A stretch of DNA of 27,789 nucleotides from Firmicutes bacterium UBA2296 (GCA_002345475.1 DDWC01000053.1:1-27789), one strand, 5' to 3'. Counted from the first letter of the stretch, positions 14,791 to 23,248 are shown. Made by a program: numbers and translations. Notes: a model not told the origin generated them from the sequence alone.

Positions 14791-16449
14791 TTATCGGTTG
14801 CGGTTTTTTAGCCACGCAGCAATGCGTCCTGGCAGTGAGGCTATGCCCTTGACGACTTTGACTGCAAAACGGCCCAGAGTGGCAATGAAACCTAGAAAAA
14901 CAACACTCTTCAGCATCTTAAGCACCAGCCGTATCAAGAAGAAGAACAGCAACGGAAACAGCAGAAGTCCCAGGGCTCCGCCCGCCAGAGCCGGCACGTC
15001 CCAAGCCCGGGCATAGAACAGCACTTGTCGGATGGCCTCCGGATCTGTTGCCGGCCACGAGTAGGCGAAGGAGTTCTGCCCCTGCGCCACCACGGCCGTA
15101 GAAAGGCTGCCACCCACCCCCTCCAGTCTGTAGGGGAAGTGCATCTCATAAACCACGTCTTTAATAATAGTTGCCGATTGCAGCCAGGCCACAGGTTTCA
15201 GAGCTTCTTCATAGGCAATGCGGCGGCTGAAGAGGTCTGTCAACAGTGTGCGCGCCGACTGCCCCCAGTTGGCCGGGTTGAGGGCAGAGAATATGGCAGT
15301 CAAAGATCTCCAGGTGGAGTTGCGCACTTCGCTGACCCTGAGCTTGTTCTGATCAACGATCCTGTAGGAGAGTTCTCTCATGCCGACTTCATCCCTGGCG
15401 AAAAAACTCATGCGGTAAGCAAGGCGGTTGCCCGACTCTATCCATTCTCCCTGAATACCGTCAGATACGTAGCTGTCAAAGAAGTTGGCGAAACTTGTGC
15501 GGTTGCTCTCAATGTAACTGCGGTAGTTCTCGGGGAACTCCACAATCATCTCCCGGCTATAGCCTGCGGGATGGCTACCGAAGAGCTGGCGATACCAGGG
15601 AGCGGGCAGGACCTGTGTCCTGATCAGCAGGCGCTCCACCGCTACACGGGAAAAGAACTCAGTGTAAAGAACCCCGGTGCTAAAGTCAGAGGCTATAATG
15701 CTGACATCATAAAGATCTACACCCCGGGTCGAATAGCTCACTCCGTCCACTCGCGCAATCCTGCTGGCCTGACGGCTGAACGTGTCCAGCATAGTCTGGT
15801 ATGTGCGGGTCCACCAACCTGATTCCTGGCGACTGAACAACACCTGGACTTGGCCGACCTGCGATCTCTCCAGTTTGCCAGGGACGCGGATTTCGTAAAA
15901 AACGGGTACGTCTCTAAGGGCAACTTCCCGATAATCAAGTTCGCGGAAATACATTTGCAAGGCATCGGTCACCCAACCGAAGTACTCGGTCATGTGGTTG
16001 GCTTCCTGCAGCCGCAATCTGGTCTGAAAAGGCGTAACAGTACCTTCGGAGGCCATCGGATCCAGTGACAGCCTCACGTCAATACCCGTCATCAGCGATA
16101 GTTGCTCTTTTAGTTCAGCCACAGACTTGAAGTCAAGGACAAAATCGACGTACTTGCCACGCCCCCTCTCATCGGGAATGAGAAAAGTCTGTCTTACTTG
16201 CAAAGGCTCAGGTTTGAGCATATCGAGAGTGTCAAGCACGGTGGCTTCCTTATCGTCGAGTTTGGACTGAGCCTGGTTCAGGACATCCTGACTGACCAGC
16301 ACGCGAAAAACGCGCTGGCCGCTGCCGTCAAGATTTATCTCAGTGATCATGGTGAACTCCAGCTGTGGGGGACGCGCGCTACAGCCACCGGCCACAATGG
16401 CCAAGCCCACAATAGAGAACAGGGCGGCGGCAACAAGCCACTTTTTCAA
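14791..16449 (-). CDS. Membrane-anchored lipoprotein of unknown function
   Basis: I do not recognise a named family with confidence. The protein is 552 residues. It begins with a signal peptide and probable lipidated cysteine (IVAGGC, Cys23). It has a large extracytoplasmic region with an early segment (TEINLDGSGQRVFRVLVS) resembling the LppM/DUF3153 type of domain. Near the C-terminus is a long hydrophobic stretch (AGGALGLLLFPLLFFFLIRLVL, then SVVFLGFIATLG), followed by a short basic tail (WLKNRNR). It is therefore tethered at both ends. The start is TTG at 16449 with GGAGG seven bases upstream. It follows the MFS gene after 18 bp and is probably co-transcribed with it, ending at the terminator 14680-14717. 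A role in envelope assembly or export is guesswork. Confidence 0.75.
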   Translation of the reverse strand: MKKWLVAAALFSIVGLAIVAGGCSARPPQLEFTMITEINLDGSGQRVFRVLVSQDVLNQAQSKLDDKEATVLDTLDMLKPEPLQVRQTFLIPDERGRGKYVDFVLDFKSVAELKEQLSLMTGIDVRLSLDPMASEGTVTPFQTRLRLQEANHMTEYFGWVTDALQMYFRELDYREVALRDVPVFYEIRVPGKLERSQVGQVQVLFSRQESGWWTRTYQTMLDTFSRQASRIARVDGVSYSTRGVDLYDVSIIASDFSTGVLYTEFFSRVAVERLLIRTQVLPAPWYRQLFGSHPAGYSREMIVEFPENYRSYIESNRTSFANFFDSYVSDGIQGEWIESGNRLAYRMSFFARDEVGMRELSYRIVDQNKLRVSEVRNSTWRSLTAIFSALNPANWGQSARTLLTDLFSRRIAYEEALKPVAWLQSATIIKDVVYEMHFPYRLEGVGGSLSTAVVAQGQNSFAYSWPATDPEAIRQVLFYARAWDVPALAGGALGLLLFPLLFFFLIRLVLKMLKSVVFLGFIATLGRFAVKVVKGIASLPGRIAAWLKNRNR

Positions 16450-16467
16450 CTACACACCTCCAGAGGA

Positions 16468-17733
16468 TTAGGTCAGGGTCCGGGGTTCGGGCAGGGTATG
16501 CGCCAAAGCGTTGCCAGCCAACAGGAAGATCAGGGTGGAGACAAATAGCGCTTCATGGGACACGTTCTGTATGATCAGGCCGCCCACTACTGGGAGAAAG
16601 GTGAAGGGGGCAGTCAGAGTGTTCATCATGCCGATATACGTCGGGCGGTCAACATCGTCCACCAGCTCGAGCAGGTAGTTGGTGAAACCCATCCACATAC
16701 CGCTCAGCGTGCCGCCAATGCAAAAAAACAGCAGCAGGATTGGCAGCATGGTGAAAGATTGGTACCCCAGGTCTTGCAGTGCGGTGGCACTCAGTGCAAA
16801 GGCTGGGGTCAGCATGGCCGCAATACCTACACCCCGGACGACAGCGCGGTTGCCAAAGCGATCCCCGAGATATCCCCACAACAGGCCAGCCGTAATATTG
16901 CCAGCCATCTGTGCCGACACGAAGAAACCCAGGTCGCTCTCAGCAAAACCAAGCCTCTGGCGAGCGAAGATAGCGTAAAAGGGCAGTGAGAGATAGAGGA
17001 AGGCGTATAGCATCCTAGTGAACATCATGCGTTGAAACAGCTTGTTGCGGCGCCAGGCGTCGGGCAGGCGGCCAAGGTAGGCACGAAAAGTTGAACCGGA
17101 CCGTACAGGCCCCGGCACTTCACGGACTAGCATGGTGCCAGCGAAGGAGAAACACAGGAACAGGAAGCCCAGCGACAGGAGAATGCCATAGTTGCGCGGA
17201 AAGGGAATGTAGTCGCTGGCCAGTATCTGCCGGATCAGGAACCCGGCTAGAAAGGCGCCTATACCTCCCACAAACTGCATAATGCCAAAGAGTCTTCCCC
17301 GGCGATTGCTGGGAATCACCTTTGCGGTCATGTCAATCCAAGGCACCCCGCCAATGCCGTCACTTAAAGCAAAAACGGCATTGGCCGAGATGAGGCCGAT
17401 CAGAGCCAGCCCGGGATTCCTCCCTGCTACAAACAGCGCCATAGCCGCCATAAAAAGCACACTAAGACGAGAAATGATGCCATTGATGCGTAGCAATGGC
17501 TTCTTCAGCGGAAGACGCTCAGCGTATCCGGCGACAAACAGCTGTGGCAGCAGGTATCCGGCGTTGCGGATAGTGCTCATCAGGCCGATGAGTACGCTGT
17601 TGCCGGTCAACTGGCTTATCAGCGCGGGGAAGATGGTGTTTGATTCAAGGAAGGAGACGCCAATGGAAAAGAATGATCCATCGGCTATCAGTGCGGCGAA
17701 ATTCCACTTAGAGTCCTTGCTCTCTTGGTGCAT
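16468..17733 (-). CDS. MFS transporter
   Basis: A 421-residue integral membrane protein with about 12 hydrophobic segments, in the major facilitator superfamily. The loop after the second segment (GYAERLPLKKPLLR) and the one near residue 145 (IPSNRRGRLFG) hold the charged residues expected of cytoplasmic MFS loops, and WGYLGDRFGNRAV is the second-half counterpart of the motif A loop. The N-terminal start (DGSFFSIGVSFLESNTIFPAL) recalls MFS proteins annotated only as putative permeases. No substrate can be assigned. The start is ATG at 17733 with GAGGG ten bases upstream. It lies 98 bp downstream of the HExxH peptidase gene and 18 bp upstream of the lipoprotein gene, all in one direction. Confidence 0.88.
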   Translation of the reverse strand: MHQESKDSKWNFAALIADGSFFSIGVSFLESNTIFPALISQLTGNSVLIGLMSTIRNAGYLLPQLFVAGYAERLPLKKPLLRINGIISRLSVLFMAAMALFVAGRNPGLALIGLISANAVFALSDGIGGVPWIDMTAKVIPSNRRGRLFGIMQFVGGIGAFLAGFLIRQILASDYIPFPRNYGILLSLGFLFLCFSFAGTMLVREVPGPVRSGSTFRAYLGRLPDAWRRNKLFQRMMFTRMLYAFLYLSLPFYAIFARQRLGFAESDLGFFVSAQMAGNITAGLLWGYLGDRFGNRAVVRGVGIAAMLTPAFALSATALQDLGYQSFTMLPILLLFFCIGGTLSGMWMGFTNYLLELVDDVDRPTYIGMMNTLTAPFTFLPVVGGLIIQNVSHEALFVSTLIFLLAGNALAHTLPEPRTLT

Positions 17734-17831
17734 ATTTTGTAGTCCCTCCGACCTGGCAAGCTGCGAAAAGTACTCGTATCAGTTTAGCACGCGCACAGAA
17801 CCGTGTCATCAAGGGGGGGAGGAGTATGCTG

Positions 17832-18722
17832 TTAGCGGATAATGAGGTGGGCATACGTCTGCCAATATGTCTCCGGCGGCATTTTCGTGGCGCTGGCCAG
17901 GGCACTGGCGCCCAAAGTATCCTTGACCCGTTTGGCCAGAACACTTCCCACGCGATACAGAAGCCTGTCGGCTCCGAAGATGGCTTCCAGACGCTCCTCG
18001 TCGGAGACGCTGTCGCCACTGAGCAGATCAAGCACAGAGCAGAACTTGGCCGTCAGGGGGCCAATGTCCAGATCTCCGTTGAGGTAGCTGTAATCCAACT
18101 GCATAGGGCTGTTGCCTCCAGAGTATCCTCTGCGCTGACGCATCGGGTAGGGGGCATACACGGCGAGACCCTCATTCTGCAACATCATAAGGCAAAGATC
18201 GCGCCATTGACTGGCCGAGGTTAGCTCGTGTACCTGGGCGAGCCCGTGTATGCGCTGGTGCAGTACGTGGAACCCTTCATGGATCAGGGTGCTCAGGAAC
18301 TCCTCCGGCATCTCATGGTAGAGTCTGTAATTCAGGTTCATACAGACTGCTTCCGACAGACCTATCCCCGCGTCATAACCTATTATCGGGTAAACAACAA
18401 TGCCGTCAGTATCCATATCTGGAAGCAATGAGCTGAGTTCGTCTGCCGCGGTGGCGGCCCAATCTGTTGCCGCCTCAGCCAGTTCGGTTATCAACTTGTG
18501 AATTTGGGGCAAGTTATCCCTAACAGAGCTTAACCCGTAAAATGGCGAAGACAACCCCTGCAAGCCCTGCTCCAGGCTTCGGGGAGAAATGCTGACACCA
18601 CCGAAGTGGTTGGCGTGTTGGCATACAATGGCATAGGCGGGGTGCTCCAGCACTTCCCTGGCCGAGACGTCACCCCGCAAATAGGCCAAAAACAGGTCGG
18701 CACCGGTAAAATCAAACCTCAT
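17832..18722 (-). CDS. Putative zinc metallopeptidase (HExxH, gluzincin-like), otherwise uncharacterised
   Basis: The family is not one I can name. The protein is 296 residues without a signal peptide or membrane segment, so it is probably cytoplasmic. A zinc-peptidase motif is plain: LIHEGFH with His148, Glu149 and His152. It is followed 32 residues later by QNEGLAVYA, where Glu184 would be the third ligand, the HExxH...EGLA arrangement seen in several gluzincin-like DUF families. Proteolytic activity is inferred only from these residues. The start ATG at 18722 has GGGAGG nine bases upstream. It is divergent from thrC and leads the minus-strand run of transporter and lipoprotein genes, though 98 bp separates it from the former. 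Confidence 0.7.
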   Translation of the reverse strand: MRFDFTGADLFLAYLRGDVSAREVLEHPAYAIVCQHANHFGGVSISPRSLEQGLQGLSSPFYGLSSVRDNLPQIHKLITELAEAATDWAATAADELSSLLPDMDTDGIVVYPIIGYDAGIGLSEAVCMNLNYRLYHEMPEEFLSTLIHEGFHVLHQRIHGLAQVHELTSASQWRDLCLMMLQNEGLAVYAPYPMRQRRGYSGGNSPMQLDYSYLNGDLDIGPLTAKFCSVLDLLSGDSVSDEERLEAIFGADRLLYRVGSVLAKRVKDTLGASALASATKMPPETYWQTYAHLIIR

Positions 18723-18801
18723 ATCGCTTTGCCTCCCGTCAGAATTGCGATATCCTTAGTTTATCATAAGGTAACATTGATGCGGGAATGAGGGGAATGC
18801 C

Positions 18802-20046
18802 ATGGATCATGTGCTGGGCCTGAGTTGCGTAAACTGCGGCCGGGAGTTCGAAGCGTCTGGTATAATATACCACTGCGATATTTGTGGTTCGCGTGGAGTT
18901 CTGGACGTTATCTATGACTACCGGCTGATTCGTACGAGACTGAGCAGGGCAAAGTTGGCCGATAACCGGGACAGATCTATGTGGCGGTACATGCCTGTCT
19001 TGCCCCTTGGCCCGGGGGCCATGGCCGGAATACAGCCACTCCTCACAGGGTTCACTCCCCTGTACAACGCAGGCAGGCTGGCGGCCGAACTCGGGTTAGG
19101 CCGGTTATTTATCAAAGATGATTCCCGTAACCCCACCGGGTCCCTTAAAGACAGAGCCAGTGCTGTCGCCGTTGCCAAGGCCGTGGAACTGGGGCAGGAA
19201 GCTGTGTGCGCCGCATCTACCGGGAACGCCGCTTCGTCCTTGGCAGGGTTTGCGGCTAGCGCCGGCATTCCGGCGTTCATTTTTGTGCCAAAAACTGCTC
19301 CTGAAGCTAAGCTGGCGCAGTTACTGGTCTTTGGAGCCAGGGTTTTCGCGGTTGACGGCACTTATGACGAGGCCTTCGAACTTTGCCTGGAGGCTGCCAG
19401 AGAGTTTGGCTGGTATAATCGCAGTTGTGCTATTAACCCTTTCCTGGTGGAGGGCAAGAAAACCCTGGCCTTTGAGATATGCGAGCAGATGGACTGGGAG
19501 GTGCCTGACGTAGTAATCATGTCAGTGGGTGACGGATGTTCCATAGCCGCGGCCTGGAAGGGCTTTAAGGAGGCGCACACCCTGGGGCTCATCGATAGGT
19601 TACCCAGGATGGTCGGAGTTCAGGCTGCAGGGGCCAACCCTCTGACCCGAGCCTTTGCCGAAGAGACCCTTGAGTTTACGTACAGGCGTCCACACACGGT
19701 TGCTGACTCCATATCCGTCGGGATACCACGCAATGGAATCCGGGCACTCCGTTCTGTAAGGGAGTCAGGCGGCTTCTTTGTGGACGTGGAAGACCACGAA
19801 ATACTCTCGGCTATGACTCGGCTGGCCAGAAGCACCGGTATTTTTGCCGAACCGGCAGGGGCTACTTCTTTTGCGGGACTAAACAGGTTGATGGTTTCAG
19901 GCAGCTTGCCTGCAGGAGGAACCATCGCTCTCACAGTTACCGGGAGCGGACTGAAGGATGTTGCCGGTGCTATGGCAGCGGCGCCACAGGCGACACAAAT
20001 CGAACCGTCCTTGCTGGCGGTCAGGGAAATTATGGGGGTGCATTAG
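18802..20046 (+). CDS. thrC: Threonine synthase family PLP enzyme with N-terminal zinc ribbon
   Basis: Threonine synthase converts O-phosphohomoserine to threonine. The protein is 414 residues. The N-terminus has a four-cysteine ribbon (CVNC at 9-12 and CDIC at 25-28), usual for the prokaryotic ThrC-like class. PLP is expected on Lys116 in NPTGSLKDRAS; ASTGNAASS is the phosphate/substrate loop; SVGDGCS and VTGSGLKD are the later cofactor-contact segments. The start ATG at 18802 has GAGGGG six bases upstream. No hom or thrB gene is in the window, so the enzyme could instead act on a related substrate. The next PLP-enzyme gene begins three bases after the stop, implying one transcript. Confidence 0.87.
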   Translation: MDHVLGLSCVNCGREFEASGIIYHCDICGSRGVLDVIYDYRLIRTRLSRAKLADNRDRSMWRYMPVLPLGPGAMAGIQPLLTGFTPLYNAGRLAAELGLGRLFIKDDSRNPTGSLKDRASAVAVAKAVELGQEAVCAASTGNAASSLAGFAASAGIPAFIFVPKTAPEAKLAQLLVFGARVFAVDGTYDEAFELCLEAAREFGWYNRSCAINPFLVEGKKTLAFEICEQMDWEVPDVVIMSVGDGCSIAAAWKGFKEAHTLGLIDRLPRMVGVQAAGANPLTRAFAEETLEFTYRRPHTVADSISVGIPRNGIRALRSVRESGGFFVDVEDHEILSAMTRLARSTGIFAEPAGATSFAGLNRLMVSGSLPAGGTIALTVTGSGLKDVAGAMAAAPQATQIEPSLLAVREIMGVH

Positions 20047-20049
20047 TTA

Positions 20050-21411
20050 ATGGCTGTGAAAGTACCTTTGGGACCGACGTATGAAGAAATGCTCTATCCG
20101 AACCGACAACCACTGGCTCTGCGGGAGAAAGCGCGACTGGCCAGGACCCATGATGAACTCGATCCTCATAACCTGTTTAATATTACCTGGAAGGACGATG
20201 TGGGCAAGGTCAATTCGCTGGTGTTTCCCCCTGAGCTGACCGGGCTTGACGCCAATATTGTTGTGATGCTGGGTAAGGACTTCCCCTCTGGCTCCCACAA
20301 AGTGGGTCCTGCCTACAGCACACTGATAGAGGGCTATGTCGATGGTGACATATTGCCGGACAGGCATACCATACTGGGTCCGTCTACCGGCAATTTCGGC
20401 ATAGGAGTAGCCTATATTTGTGCGCTGATGGGCTACAAAGGCGTGGTAATAATGCCAGATAACATGAGCAAAGAGCGTTATCAGCGTATTAGAGGCTACG
20501 GAGCCGAACTGCTCCTGACGCCCGGATCTGAGTCCGACGTAATACTGACACTGGAAAAGACCCATGAACTTCAGAAGGATCCTGCGAATCGGGCACTGGC
20601 GCAGTTTGAGTTACTTCCCAATTATCGCTTTCACCGGTACGTAACCGGACGATCTGCCATTGAGGCCGTTCAGGGCATTGGCAATGGCAGAATCGCCTGT
20701 TTTACCTCAGCACCGGGCTCGGCGGGGACGCTGGCAGCCGGCGATGAGATCAAGATGGCGTTCCCAGAGGCCAGGGTGGCTGCCCTGGAACCCTACGAGT
20801 GTTCCACCCTGGCCACGGGAGGGTTAGGGCAACACCGCATTGAAGGTATCGGCGACAAGATGTGTACTCTGATTCATAACGTGTTGACTACGGATTTCAT
20901 AGTGAACATCTATGACGAAGAGACGGTGCAGGGCTTGAAGGTGTTGCGGGATGGAACCGACCTTCTGGTGCAGCAGGGCGTGGATAGGGATATGGCGGAG
21001 TTCATGCGGGACTGCTTCGGCCCGTCCGGAGTCTGCAACGTAATTGGTGCCATAAAGATGGCCAAGTACCTGAAGCTTGGCCCCGGAGATAACGTCCTGA
21101 CAATCGCCACTGACGGATTTGACAGGTACCATTCTGTACTCGATGAAATGCAGCACCGATATCTCGGCCTGGAAAAACACGTCATGGAGCGCTGGGTTAA
21201 AGACGTGTTCCTTAACGCAGATGAGAATCTCATCTTCGATGTCAGACGCCAGGAACAGAAAGAGAGACTCTTCGCCCAAAAAGAGCGGGACTGGCTTCGT
21301 TTCGGATACAGCAGGGAGTATCTGGACAGCATGAAGGATATGGCTTTCTGGAATGAGGAGTTTGCCAGGATTGCCGACTACGACGAGAAAATCACAAGGT
21401 TGCGCGGGTAG
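20050..21411 (+). CDS. Fold-type II PLP-dependent enzyme (cysteine synthase-like), function unassigned
   Basis: The protein is 453 residues. The PLP lysine is Lys84 in FPSGSHKVGPAYS, which resembles the SHK segment of tryptophan synthase beta-like enzymes. STGNFGIGVAYICALMGYKG and MSKERYQRIRGYGAEL match the cysteine synthase/threonine synthase superfamily, and GLGQHRIEGIGDK plus IATDGFDRYHSVL fit its C-terminal cofactor contacts. Reaction possibilities include beta-replacement or beta-elimination of an amino acid, or a thiolase-type role such as the beta subunit of 2-amino-4-oxopentanoate thiolase (OrtB); I see no ortA-like partner next to it. It is longer than CysK (about 310 residues), with an extra charged C-terminal region of about 90 residues. 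Start ATG at 20050, directly behind thrC. Confidence 0.8.
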   Translation: MAVKVPLGPTYEEMLYPNRQPLALREKARLARTHDELDPHNLFNITWKDDVGKVNSLVFPPELTGLDANIVVMLGKDFPSGSHKVGPAYSTLIEGYVDGDILPDRHTILGPSTGNFGIGVAYICALMGYKGVVIMPDNMSKERYQRIRGYGAELLLTPGSESDVILTLEKTHELQKDPANRALAQFELLPNYRFHRYVTGRSAIEAVQGIGNGRIACFTSAPGSAGTLAAGDEIKMAFPEARVAALEPYECSTLATGGLGQHRIEGIGDKMCTLIHNVLTTDFIVNIYDEETVQGLKVLRDGTDLLVQQGVDRDMAEFMRDCFGPSGVCNVIGAIKMAKYLKLGPGDNVLTIATDGFDRYHSVLDEMQHRYLGLEKHVMERWVKDVFLNADENLIFDVRRQEQKERLFAQKERDWLRFGYSREYLDSMKDMAFWNEEFARIADYDEKITRLRG

Positions 21412-21474
21412 AGTTTGCGCGAAACAGTGTTGCGGTGGAGTCGCTCCGCATACACTCATAGTTCCATAAAGAAG

Positions 21475-21509
21475 AGCGGTTTGGATGGCAATATGCCCTC
21501 CAAACCGCT
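21475..21509. terminator. Bidirectional terminator between convergent genes
   Basis: AGCGGTTTGGA (21475-21485) pairs perfectly with TCCAAACCGCT (21499-21509), with an inner GGCA/TGCC helix. A short T-rich run (TTCTCCTT) follows on the plus strand and CTTCTTTATGG on the minus strand. It separates the PLP-enzyme operon from the convergent mneA-type gene. Confidence 0.8.
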
Positions 21510-21527
21510 TTCTCCTTGGGGAAGCTA

Positions 21528-22181
21528 CTAGTTCCAGACCTTCTTTTTGAGGATTAGATATGAGATAGAACCGAGTGAGGCGAAATAGAGAGCGATGATC
21601 GGAGGTGTCATAAGGGCAGCCGGAACGGAAGAATAGAGGCTTGCCGTGCCGAAGACGAAGAAAAGGCCTGCCGCGCCCAGTTGGACTGCCCGTGGAGGGA
21701 TGAACCTGTATATGAAGCTACTAAGGAATATTCCCAGGGCCCCAGCAGATACCAGGCCCAGACTGGCCCCAAGGAATACCATCCAGGGGTTTCCTTGTTG
21801 CGCGGTAAGCCCCAGGGTCACCAGTTGTGTCTTATCGCCGAGCTCCGCTACGAAAAAAGCCAGGAAAATGGTCCAGAATGGGTTACCCTTGCATTCTCCT
21901 GGAACATCGCAATCCTCCGCTTCGCCGCACCGAAGCGACCAGAGGCCAAATCCCAAGAAGCCAATTGCCGCGATTATTTGCAGGGTGGAGAACGGCACAA
22001 TGCGGCTAAGACCTTCTCCGAGCAGCACGGCTAGAGCGGTGTTAGCCACAATGGCGACGCTTATAGCTCCCAGGACTTTGGCAGCCCCAAACTGGGCGAC
22101 AAAGGCCATGGCCACCAGCTGGGTCTTGTCACCCATCTCGGCCAGGAAGACAGTTATGGATGTCAGCAGAAGTACAGACAC
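21528..22181 (-). CDS. mneA: Manganese exporter, UPF0016/TMEM165-GDT1 family (MneA-type)
   Basis: A cation/proton exchanger predicted to export Mn2+. The protein is about 217 residues with six likely membrane helices in two homologous halves. Each half has the family signature E-x-G-D-K-T: AEMGDKTQLVAM and AELGDKTQLVTL. A short hydrophilic central loop holds Cys, Asp and Glu (CGEAEDCDVPGEC), which could bind metal. The frame has GTG codons at 22190 and 22181. I prefer 22181, since the G run before it then has normal spacing; 22190 would put the G run against the start codon. Control is by the Mn2+ riboswitch immediately upstream, which strongly supports the substrate call. Confidence 0.92.
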   Translation of the reverse strand: MSVLLLTSITVFLAEMGDKTQLVAMAFVAQFGAAKVLGAISVAIVANTALAVLLGEGLSRIVPFSTLQIIAAIGFLGFGLWSLRCGEAEDCDVPGECKGNPFWTIFLAFFVAELGDKTQLVTLGLTAQQGNPWMVFLGASLGLVSAGALGIFLSSFIYRFIPPRAVQLGAAGLFFVFGTASLYSSVPAALMTPPIIALYFASLGSISYLILKKKVWN

Positions 22182-22195
22182 AGAAAACACCCCCC

Positions 22196-22237
22196 AAAAA
22201 TAGAGACTTTCGACGCAAAGTATGCGTCGAAAGTCTC
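22196..22237 (-). terminator. Riboswitch-controlled terminator before mneA
   Basis: A 15-bp perfect hairpin (22203-22217 with 22223-22237, 5-base loop) followed on the minus strand by TATTTTT. Its first arm, GAGACTTTCGA, is the same sequence needed to close the aptamer helix, so terminator and aptamer exclude each other. Confidence 0.9.
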
Positions 22238-22316
22238 ACCATTCGTTAATGAAACGAACCCAGCGGCCAGGCTATCGCCAGTATGTTGACGGCTGGTTCA
22301 GGCTACTCCCCTTCGA
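22227..22316 (-). ncRNA. yybP-ykoY manganese riboswitch aptamer
   Basis: On the minus strand the leader holds the conserved pieces of this class in order: TCGAAGG and GGGGAGTAGCC at the 5' side (22301-22316), GTCAACATACT (22280-22290), a CTGGCCGCTGG stem region, and GAGACTTTCGA (22227-22237) closing the basal helix with TCGAAGG. Mn2+ binding should stabilise the basal helix, prevent the overlapping terminator and turn the exporter gene on. Confidence 0.92.
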
Positions 22317-22324
22317 GTGGCTAA

Positions 22325-22353
22325 ATTATACCATGTGTGTTCCCTGGGGACAA
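22325..22353 (-). promoter_or_regulatory. Promoter of the mneA riboswitch transcript
   Basis: TTGTCC (22348-22353) and TATAAT (22325-22330) are spaced by 17 bp on the minus strand. Transcription would begin near 22318, just before the riboswitch basal stem. The -35 lies two bases after the stop of the upstream cupin gene. Confidence 0.75.
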
Positions 22354-22355
22354 GC

Positions 22356-23036
22356 TTAGGCTCCCTTGCCATATGCCAACCAGAACAGCTCCAGTTGGCT
22401 GCCGGGTTTGGCACGAAAGACATGAGTTGCAAGCGGCGGTATATGAACTGCGATACCGCGGTGCAGTTCAATTTCGCGTCCTTCGATCAGGGCCAGCCCT
22501 TCGCCACCAATCACTGAGATAAACTGATCCATGGGATCGCGACTGTCGGATTCGTTTATTTGCTCATCTCCGGATATGGTGTAGTAGGCGAACCTCACCC
22601 CGGGACCATATGCCAGGGCAGTGGCATTCCCTCCATGTATCTTTCGGGTGTGATCCGGGCCGAAGTTGTAGGTGTGAGGGGGTTCTGTTGCGAAGAAGTG
22701 CATGCCCAAGTGATAGATGTCCTGCATTAGCTGGGGTGTCAGAGCTACCCCGGCAGGCAGGCTGAAGTCAATGGGGGCGCTTTGGCGTATGTTTTCGCGA
22801 CCGGCTGCGGTGAGTCCGGTCCAGGTTCCGTTATGCACCTTGTCAAAGGTATCTTCTCCCATGCGAAGCGTTATGAAAGCGGATTCGTCCTCTCCGGGCT
22901 TAGCACTGACTTCTTCCCGTGTCATTGTGACATGAAATCGCTCATTACCTATAACCAGATTGAACGTTCCTGCCATATGTGCCGGTTTGAGTGTGGCATA
23001 GTGTGAGGCCATTTTCTTAATTAAGTCAATCAACAA
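22356..23036 (-). CDS. SCP2-like/cupin two-domain protein, function unknown
   Basis: The protein is about 226 residues. Roughly residues 8-95 (MAGTFNLVIGNERFHVTMTREEV through NIRQSAPIDFSLP) look like a SCP-2 sterol-transfer-type fold, usually a hydrophobic-ligand pocket. Residues 115-226 form a cupin barrel (MDQFISVIGGEGLALIEGREIELHRGIAVHIPPLATHVF). The usual two-histidine HxH motif of metal cupins is not obvious. I use TTG at 23036, with AGGAGG five bases upstream; the TTG at 23033 is equally possible. Codons further upstream lie inside the promoter. Little can be said of its role; a ligand sensor or small-molecule enzyme is possible. There is no room for a terminator before the mneA promoter. 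Confidence 0.7.
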   Translation of the reverse strand: MLIDLIKKMASHYATLKPAHMAGTFNLVIGNERFHVTMTREEVSAKPGEDESAFITLRMGEDTFDKVHNGTWTGLTAAGRENIRQSAPIDFSLPAGVALTPQLMQDIYHLGMHFFATEPPHTYNFGPDHTRKIHGGNATALAYGPGVRFAYYTISGDEQINESDSRDPMDQFISVIGGEGLALIEGREIELHRGIAVHIPPLATHVFRAKPGSQLELFWLAYGKGA

Positions 23037-23076
23037 ATTAACCTCCTCTAGATTAATATTGATTATATTCAAGAGT

Positions 23077-23105
23077 AATATATTATATAGTGAGAGCAGT
23101 GTCAA
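23077..23105 (-). promoter_or_regulatory. Sigma-A-type promoter of the SCP2-cupin gene
   Basis: TTGACA (23100-23105, perfect) and TATATT (23077-23082) are 17 bp apart on the minus strand, about 40 bp upstream of the TTG start. This also rules out a start at 23105. Confidence 0.8.
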
Positions 23106-23248
23106 GGAGCGGAGAAGAAACTAGAAGCTGGTTTCTTGTGACTGGTTCCGCGAGAACTGAAGGATCGGAGAATCGCGCCGGTGCCATACGCCGTCCAACG
23201 CCCACTCCTTCAGCTCCAGTGCAGAAAACGCCAGGACCGCAAATTAAG

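Noticed and set aside
15025..15822. 265-codon open frame on the plus strand
   Set aside because: It is the antisense of the lipoprotein gene, has no ribosome-binding site, and its composition reads as a shadow frame.
17734..17831. Promoter for the MFS gene (TTGATG upstream of a TAAACT-like box)
   Set aside because: Spacing and -10 match are poor, so a separate promoter is not claimed.
20824..21459. 211-codon open frame on the minus strand
   Set aside because: It overlaps the 3' half of the second PLP enzyme in antisense; no domain and no start signal.
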